From assembly GCA_903840375.1 (NCBI GenBank), contig CAIMFR010000035.1:1-27045 (forward strand): a stretch of 27,045 nucleotides of DNA, in the 5' to 3' direction. Every line of letters starts with the position of its first letter. The first letter of the stretch is position 1. The notes beneath the pieces were generated by a model. That model made no database searches, had not been told where the DNA came from, and was given only the letters and a program-made list of their open reading frames with translations. Source of the stretch: Candidatus Adlerbacteria bacterium (GTDB taxonomy: Bacteria; Patescibacteriota; Minisyncoccia; Phycocordibacterales; SBAW01). Of this stretch, positions 23,459 through 27,045 are shown piece after piece. The position numbers and the translations under genes were made by a program.

Positions 23459-23464
23459 GGTGAC

Positions 23465-23917
23465 ATGACACACAACGAATTGAGGGAATCGATCAAAACA
23501 GCCTTGAGGGCTCATGATGAGCTGACGCTTTCTGTACTGCGCGGCCTACTTTCATCCGTGACAAACGAACTTGTTGCCAAGGGCCACAAACCGAACGACG
23601 AAATGTCCGAGGATGATGTGATGGCACTCGTGCGTCGCGCCGCGAAGCAGAGAAAGGATTCTATCGAACAATTCGAAAAAGGCGGCCGCGCGGACTTGGC
23701 CGAAAAGGAAAAAGCCGAGCTATCGATACTTGATGCGATGCTTCCGGCACAAATGTCGCGCGAAGCTATTGAAAAAGTAGCCAAGGAAAAAGCCGCGTCG
23801 ATGGGTATTACCGACAAATCAAAAGCAAATCAGCTCATGGGCGCACTGATGAAAGACTTGAAAGGAAAAGCGGACGGAACTTTGGTAAAAGAGGTCGTAG
23901 AAAAAATGTTCGCGTAG
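23465..23917 (+). CDS. yqeY: GatB/YqeY domain protein
   Basis: A soluble, charged protein of 150 residues, the usual length of stand-alone YqeY proteins. It has L-R-x-L-L-S near the start, the central K-Q-R-K-D-S-I-E-Q-F-x-K-G-G-R-x-D-L-A-x-K-E segment and the L-P-x-Q-M-S turn that define the family, which shares its fold with the C-terminal tRNA-binding part of GatB. The function of stand-alone YqeY is not established; a role with tRNA is inferred from GatB. An in-frame start six codons upstream lies before the predicted transcription start and is rejected. It converges on dnaX with a 3-bp gap. Confidence 0.9.
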   Translation: MTHNELRESIKTALRAHDELTLSVLRGLLSSVTNELVAKGHKPNDEMSEDDVMALVRRAAKQRKDSIEQFEKGGRADLAEKEKAELSILDAMLPAQMSREAIEKVAKEKAASMGITDKSKANQLMGALMKDLKGKADGTLVKEVVEKMFA

Positions 23918-23920
23918 AAA

Positions 23921-24955
23921 TTATTCCGACACGCGGTAGAGCGCGAGCTCTAGTGGAATTGCTGGAATTGGCGCACGACGTGTTTCAAGGATCGCTGTGA
24001 TGAGTTCGACGAGCATGCGCGAGTTTATCGCGGCATCTTTGTTGCCGGCAAGCTTCGATAAGAACACGAGGTCTTCTTCGCCAAACTGCTCCGACAATTC
24101 CTTTTTCAATTCGGGCGCGAAACGGAGGAGGAGCACCGCGCGCACTTTCGCTATCGCAAGAAGTATGAAAACTTTCGGCTCCGTCCCGCCGGCGAGCGCG
24201 GTGTGGAATGCGGATAGTGCACCGCCAACTTTTTTCCCCGCGACACACTCGATAAATTCGTTGATCGTTTTAGACGACGGAGCGCCGACGACCTTTGCCA
24301 CTTCATCTTCAGACAATTTCGTATCAGACGAGATGGTCAGAACTTTTTGCAAAGTACCAAGCGTGTCGCGGAAAGAACCTTCGCCTGCGAGCGCGATCAA
24401 TTCCGCACCGCCCGGTGCGAGCGTGACACCTTCCCTCTTTGCCACATCGAGCACCAGATGTTTGAGCGTTTCGTGCGAAGGTTTTTTGAAAGAGAAAACT
24501 TGGCAGCGCGATATGATGGTGTCCGGCACTTTGTCGAGCTCGGTCGTCGCCAACACGAATACGGCGTGCGACGGCGGCTCTTCGAGCGTCTTCAGAAATG
24601 CGCCCCACGCGTCTTTCGTGAGCGCATGCGCCTCGTCGATTATGTAAAATTTGTATTGTGAGTTGAAAGGCAATGTCGACACGCCGTCGCGGAGTGCGCG
24701 TATCTCGTCTATGCCGCGATTACTCGCCGCGTCCATCTCGTAAATATCCTGATCGTCCGTTTCGACCGCATGCGCAAGAATCCGCGCCATCGACGTCTTA
24801 CCGGTCCCGCGCCCGCCGGAAAAAAGGTAAGCATGCGCAAGCTTTTTTTGTTCGACTGCGGCACGCAGAACCGATACCACCGATTCCTGCCCGCGAACCT
24901 CGTCGAACGCAGAAGGTCGATACTTCCGATACAAAGCCATATATTTTTCCTTCAT
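23921..24955 (-). CDS. dnaX: DNA polymerase III subunit gamma (DnaX), short form without zinc module
   Basis: A clamp-loader ATPase of 344 residues. It begins M-A-L-Y-R-K-Y-R-P after five extra residues, with Walker A G-G-R-G-T-G-K-T (47-54), Walker B I-I-D-E-A-H and the sensor and Arg-finger segments T-L-E-E-P-P and I-I-S-R-C. The four-Cys zinc module that normally follows the Walker A helix is missing: A-R-I-L-A-H-A-V runs after six residues into I-Y-E-M-D-A-A-S-N-R-G. There is no tau-specific C-terminal extension. The -10 box spacing supports ATG 24955; ATG 24940 is the alternative. No slippery frameshift site was looked for successfully. Confidence 0.92.
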   Translation of the reverse strand: MKEKYMALYRKYRPSAFDEVRGQESVVSVLRAAVEQKKLAHAYLFSGGRGTGKTSMARILAHAVETDDQDIYEMDAASNRGIDEIRALRDGVSTLPFNSQYKFYIIDEAHALTKDAWGAFLKTLEEPPSHAVFVLATTELDKVPDTIISRCQVFSFKKPSHETLKHLVLDVAKREGVTLAPGGAELIALAGEGSFRDTLGTLQKVLTISSDTKLSEDEVAKVVGAPSSKTINEFIECVAGKKVGGALSAFHTALAGGTEPKVFILLAIAKVRAVLLLRFAPELKKELSEQFGEEDLVFLSKLAGNKDAAINSRMLVELITAILETRRAPIPAIPLELALYRVSE

Positions 24956-24961
24956 AAGGGA

Positions 24962-24967
24962 AGTATA
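24962..24967 (-). promoter_or_regulatory. -10 box TATACT of dnaX
   Basis: On the minus strand TATACT (24967-24962) ends six bases before ATG 24955. Its first four bases belong to the left copy of the 40-bp repeat; in the right copy the same place reads TATAGA. Confidence 0.5.
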
Positions 24968-25003
24968 ATCTAGTGGAGCGAGGAAATGAAATCCTATTTC
25001 AAT
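24964..25003. repeat. 40-bp direct repeat, copy 1
   Basis: This stretch is identical over 40 bp to 25043-25082. It contains the short palindrome TGAAATCCTATTTCA (24987-25001). Read rightward it holds TATAAT at its left end and GAGGAA immediately before an ATG (24986). It adjoins the dnaX promoter. It lies in the 174-bp gap between dnaX and the DUF2061 gene. Confidence 0.85.
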
Positions 25004-25042
25004 TTCCGAACGGAACGACGATTATATAGTCGCACTCGACTC
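25004..25042. other. 39-bp inter-repeat segment made of two palindromes
   Basis: Between the repeats are TTCCG-AA-CGGAA (25004-25015) and AGTCG-CACT-CGACT (25028-25041), the latter extendable by TATA on both sides with a two-base bulge. Two perfect palindromes in 39 bp indicate a structured element rather than random spacer DNA. Confidence 0.7.
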
Positions 25043-25082
25043 TATAATCTAGTGGAGCGAGGAAATGAAATCCTATTTCAAT
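25043..25082. repeat. 40-bp direct repeat, copy 2
   Basis: Identical to copy 1, period 79 bp. On the right it directly meets the tail of the terminator of the DUF2061 gene. A 19-codon reading frame starts in it at 25065 and stops at 25124; I see no reason to think it is translated. Confidence 0.85.
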
Positions 25083-25092
25083 ACAAAAGGAA

Positions 25093-25118
25093 AGGTCCTA
25101 CCACATTTGGCAGGACCT
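25093..25118 (-). terminator. Terminator of the DUF2061 gene
   Basis: Arms AGGTCCT (25093-25099) and AGGACCT (25112-25118), extended by CC/GG after one mismatch, are followed leftward by TTTCCTTTTG. It starts 12 bases after the DUF2061 stop codon. Confidence 0.65.
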
Positions 25119-25129
25119 CTGTGAACGAA

Positions 25130-25420
25130 TTACTGCGTAGTACGAAGTTTATGTCGGCGATACGTTCGAACTCCCCACACCCACAGCTGGTTGTGGAATG
25201 CATGCACGAAGATCTTTGAGCAAAACTCCAGCGCGCCGAACTTCAACCCGACCGATACGTCTCCAGTTAGAAAGAAGGCGATGCAAAACGAAGTGAACGT
25301 ACCGAAAAAACGGTAGGTAAAACCTTTTGCAAAACTAAACCAGATGCTGTGCTCGCCGTACTCGGCAACGAGTTTTTTATCTTCCACACTTCGATTCGTG
25401 CGCTTGAACATTGCAAACAT
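25130..25420 (-). CDS. DUF2061 family small membrane protein
   Basis: A protein of 96 residues with a hydrophobic stretch (about 38-53) and a weaker one after it. The pattern F-A-K-G-F-T-Y-R-F-F-G-T-x-T-S-F followed by G-D-V-S-V-G-L-K-F-G-A-L-E-F-C-S-K-I-F matches DUF2061, in which K-x-x-x-x-R-x-x-G-T and G-x-x-E-x-x-x-K are conserved. The typical H-E-R-x-W ending is altered to H-N-Q-L-W. Function is unknown. It has its own promoter, a Shine-Dalgarno sequence GGAGG six bases before the ATG and its own terminator. Confidence 0.8.
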   Translation of the reverse strand: MFAMFKRTNRSVEDKKLVAEYGEHSIWFSFAKGFTYRFFGTFTSFCIAFFLTGDVSVGLKFGALEFCSKIFVHAFHNQLWVWGVRTYRRHKLRTTQ

Positions 25421-25426
25421 CGTGGA

Positions 25427-25481
25427 CCTCCATCACTAACATTCTGACGACGAGCATACAACCTTACTTTTCCGCTGTCAT
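25427..25481 (-). promoter_or_regulatory. Promoter and Shine-Dalgarno of the DUF2061 gene
   Basis: On the minus strand ATGACA (25481-25476) and TATGCT (25458-25453) are 17 bp apart. The -35 lies in the end of dus. The leader of about 26 nt contains GGAGG (25431-25427), six bases before ATG 25420. Confidence 0.55.
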
Positions 25482-26507
25482 CTGCAAAAAGTTTTCTATT
25501 ATTTTTTCGACTTCTGCAACATTCTCCGTTTCCATCAACTGCGCGCGGAGCTCCTTTGCACCTTTGAAACCTTCGACATACGCCTTGAAATGTTTTTTCA
25601 TGACAGAAAAACTTTTTATGTCGCCGAGCGATTCCTCAAAAAGTTTCGCATGCTCGACGGCGATACGCAGTTGAACGGCGGGGCTTGGACGGCGGGGAGA
25701 AGTCGCTTTTTGCAGCGTCCCCGTTATGACCTGCAGCGGAGAAAAGCCACTTCTCCCCGCCCCCTCTTCTTTTTTGAACAGCCACGGACTACCAAAGAAC
25801 GCTCTGCCCAGCATCACGCCGTCTGCACCGGTCTCTTCGGCCTTCACACGTGCATCTTCCGAACCGGAGCAGTCGCCATTACCGACGATGAGCGTTTTGC
25901 TTTTCATCTCATTTCTTATCTCTACCGCGCGTGCGATTCGCTCCCAATGCGCAGGGACTTTTGACATCTCTTTGCGCGTGCGTGCGTGGATGACGATAGC
26001 GGCAGGTTCAGCGGCAAGCAGCGCCGGCAGCCATTCTTCCAAAATATCTTTGTTGTAGCCGATGCGAGTTTTCACAGATACCGGCAGGTTCGGCGCGCCG
26101 CGTTTTGCCGCAGCAATAAGTTCCTGCGCACGTTCCGGGTTGAGCATCAACTTCGCACCCGCGCCCTGTTTCTCGATCGACCTGTCGGGACAACCCATGT
26201 TTATATCGATACCGTCGAAGCCGAGCTCCGCCGCAATGCGCGCCGCGTTTTCCATCGCAGTCAGGTCGCTGGTGAAAAATTGCGCGACTATCGGACGTTC
26301 AGCTTCGGTGAACGTAAGGTCGCGCAAAAGTTTCGCCTTACCTTCCGCATCGGCGCGCAACAATCCGTCTGCCGACACGAACTCGGTATACATGACATCC
26401 GGTTTGCCGTATTTCGCTATCATGCGCCGAAATGCCGCGTCGGTGACATTCGCCATCGGCGCTAACACGAAAAACGGCTTCGGTAACTGTTTCCAAAAGT
26501 TCTTCAC
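25464..26507 (-). CDS. tRNA-dihydrouridine synthase (Dus)
   Basis: An FMN-dependent TIM-barrel enzyme of 347 residues that reduces uridines in the tRNA D-loop. The start L-A-P-M-A-N-V-T-D-A-A-F-R, the catalytic N-M-G-C-P (Cys106), K-T-R-I-G-Y and I-V-G-N-G-D-C are all present, followed by G-x-M-L-G-R-A-F-F-G-S-P-W. Closest by eye to the DusB group. Residues 249-273 are encoded by a long palindrome (25691-25761) and look like an insertion between P-W-L-F and R-I-A-V-E-H, where relatives have a shorter linker. It starts with GTG, set by the -10 box six bases upstream. It follows the FtsQ-like gene after 9 bp. Confidence 0.92.
   Translation of the reverse strand: MKNFWKQLPKPFFVLAPMANVTDAAFRRMIAKYGKPDVMYTEFVSADGLLRADAEGKAKLLRDLTFTEAERPIVAQFFTSDLTAMENAARIAAELGFDGIDINMGCPDRSIEKQGAGAKLMLNPERAQELIAAAKRGAPNLPVSVKTRIGYNKDILEEWLPALLAAEPAAIVIHARTRKEMSKVPAHWERIARAVEIRNEMKSKTLIVGNGDCSGSEDARVKAEETGADGVMLGRAFFGSPWLFKKEEGAGRSGFSPLQVITGTLQKATSPRRPSPAVQLRIAVEHAKLFEESLGDIKSFSVMKKHFKAYVEGFKGAKELRAQLMETENVAEVEKIIENFLQMTAEK
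25691..25761. repeat. 71-bp palindromic element inside dus
   Basis: Perfect 13-bp outer arms, GGCGGGGAGAAGT (25691-25703) and ACTTCTCCCCGCC (25749-25761), continue after a C-C mismatch with GCTTTT and AAAAGC, and an inner TGCAG/CTGCA pair lies nearer the centre. The 9-mer ACGGCGGGG occurs twice on the left side (25675 and 25689). It is read through in frame as part of Dus. Confidence 0.8.
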
Positions 26508-26513
26508 CGTGTC

Positions 26514-26519
26514 ATACTA
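26514..26519 (-). promoter_or_regulatory. -10 box TAGTAT of dus, includes the ftsQ-like stop
   Basis: On the minus strand TAGTAT (26519-26514) begins with the TAG stop of the preceding gene and ends six bases before the GTG start at 26507. A leaderless message is predicted. Confidence 0.4.
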
Positions 26520-27045
26520 CTTCCCTTTCAACTTGTAGTAAACCTTGTCGCCGAAGCGCAGGTCGAGATATTCGAAATCAGACAACTGATGCGAAGTGAA
26601 CGGCGCAGCCGACAGTGCTATGGAAAATAGATCAAGCACATCTGCCCCGCCGGTGGAAAGTGTGAACAAGAGCGTGAAGCCGTCATCGAACTGTAAGTGC
26701 ACATCGCCGCTATTGTCTATTATTACACTAGAGACTCTTCCGGCGTTCACTTTCTTTTCCAGTGCACCCACAAGTGCGGAGAGTGAATGAAATTGGTCCG
26801 GCGAGAGAAATTGAACTCCGTTATTATAGGGTTTCGTAAACCCATAATATTGCAGGAGCGTGGTGCTGTCTGTACGTGCGGGCGCGTAGGCTAACCCATT
26901 TTCATCAAGCGAGAAGCAGTCGGTGGAAGATGCGAATTGCTCGCCGCACCACAGCGCAACAGGCTGCCGCTCGACGACCGTAATGCCCAGCGTATCAAAA
27001 TTATTCGCATGCACATCGACACTTTTGACCATCGGGAATTGTGCG
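26517..27045 (-). CDS. FtsQ/DivIB-like cell division protein, C-terminal part (cut by right edge)
   Basis: The frame is open to the window edge, so the N-terminus (expected membrane helix and POTRA domain) is missing. Near the edge it reads F-P-x-V-K-S-V-D-V, then T-L-G-I-T-V-V-E-R-Q-P-V-A-L-W-C and C-F-S-L-D-E-N-G-L-A-Y-A-P-A, which match the end of the POTRA domain and the beta domain of FtsQ/DivIB (x-E-R-x-P-V-A-x-W and D-x-x-G). The end is L-D-L-R-F-G-D-K-V-Y-Y-K-L, also typical. FtsQ links early and late division proteins outside the membrane. An ATG at 27032 is internal, not the start. Confidence 0.78.
   Translation of the reverse strand, partial: AQFPMVKSVDVHANNFDTLGITVVERQPVALWCGEQFASSTDCFSLDENGLAYAPARTDSTTLLQYYGFTKPYNNGVQFLSPDQFHSLSALVGALEKKVNAGRVSSVIIDNSGDVHLQFDDGFTLLFTLSTGGADVLDLFSIALSAAPFTSHQLSDFEYLDLRFGDKVYYKLKGK

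Noticed and set aside
24964..25082. Minimal CRISPR array (two repeats and one spacer)
   Set aside because: Repeat (40 bp) and gap (39 bp) sizes would fit, but there is only one gap, it consists of two palindromes, no cas gene is in the window, and the left repeat overlaps the dnaX promoter.
24986..25219. Rightward 77-codon frame starting in the repeat
   Set aside because: It runs antisense through the DUF2061 terminator and coding region, and its composition shows no protein-like pattern.

Overview
The window looks like part of a Patescibacteria (CPR) chromosome, probably a Parcubacteria-type lineage with roughly balanced GC. The reasons are the very dense packing of short housekeeping genes, a small basic bS21 protein, a DUF5652 membrane protein, RmuC, a reduced DnaX, and normal use of TGA as a stop (for example after the glycosyltransferase and the phosphomannomutase-like gene), which argues against the code-25 lineages. 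Assignment below that level is not possible from sequence reading alone. No rRNA, tRNA, transposase or cas gene was seen.

Layout. 1-148: start of a leftward membrane protein that leaves the window, divergent from rpsU. 158-4251: rightward rpsU-ybeY-ftsA-ftsZ-trxB block (translation, rRNA maturation, division, redox). 4319-5513: leftward Nudix hydrolase and CDP-alcohol phosphatidyltransferase. 5588-6266: two small membrane proteins. 6337-6798: leftward PAP2 phosphatase. 6878-14381: long rightward accessory block with DedA, GT4 glycosyltransferase, alpha/beta hydrolase, sphingomyelin-synthase-like PAP2 protein, mannose-6-phosphate isomerase cupin, a membrane-anchored GH130 enzyme, a double GH130 protein and a phosphomannomutase-like HAD protein. 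14396-19899: truB leftward, then hisS, a DEDD exonuclease, a DsbA-like protein, dnaB and recR rightward. 19961-23428: leftward rplU, glmS, rmuC. 23465-23917: yqeY. 23921-27045: leftward dnaX, DUF2061, dus and the C-terminal part of an FtsQ-like gene cut by the window edge.

How the genes work together. The three GH130 domains, the phosphomannomutase-like protein and the phosphomannose isomerase could form one route from beta-mannosides through mannose-1-phosphate and mannose-6-phosphate to fructose-6-phosphate, or the reverse. The preceding DedA, GT4, hydrolase and PAP2 genes point to lipid or glycolipid handling at the membrane.

The most striking non-coding signal is a recurrent promoter layout. 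About fourteen genes have a TAnnnT -10 box, often with an upstream TGn, exactly 6-7 nt before the start codon, so the predicted transcript starts at or next to the start codon (leaderless mRNA). In several cases the -10 box contains or touches the stop codon of the preceding gene. The genes with a clear leader instead carry a Shine-Dalgarno sequence. Two further structures deserve attention: a large palindrome inside the dus coding region that adds about 25 residues, and a pair of exact 40-bp repeats separated by two palindromes just upstream of dnaX.
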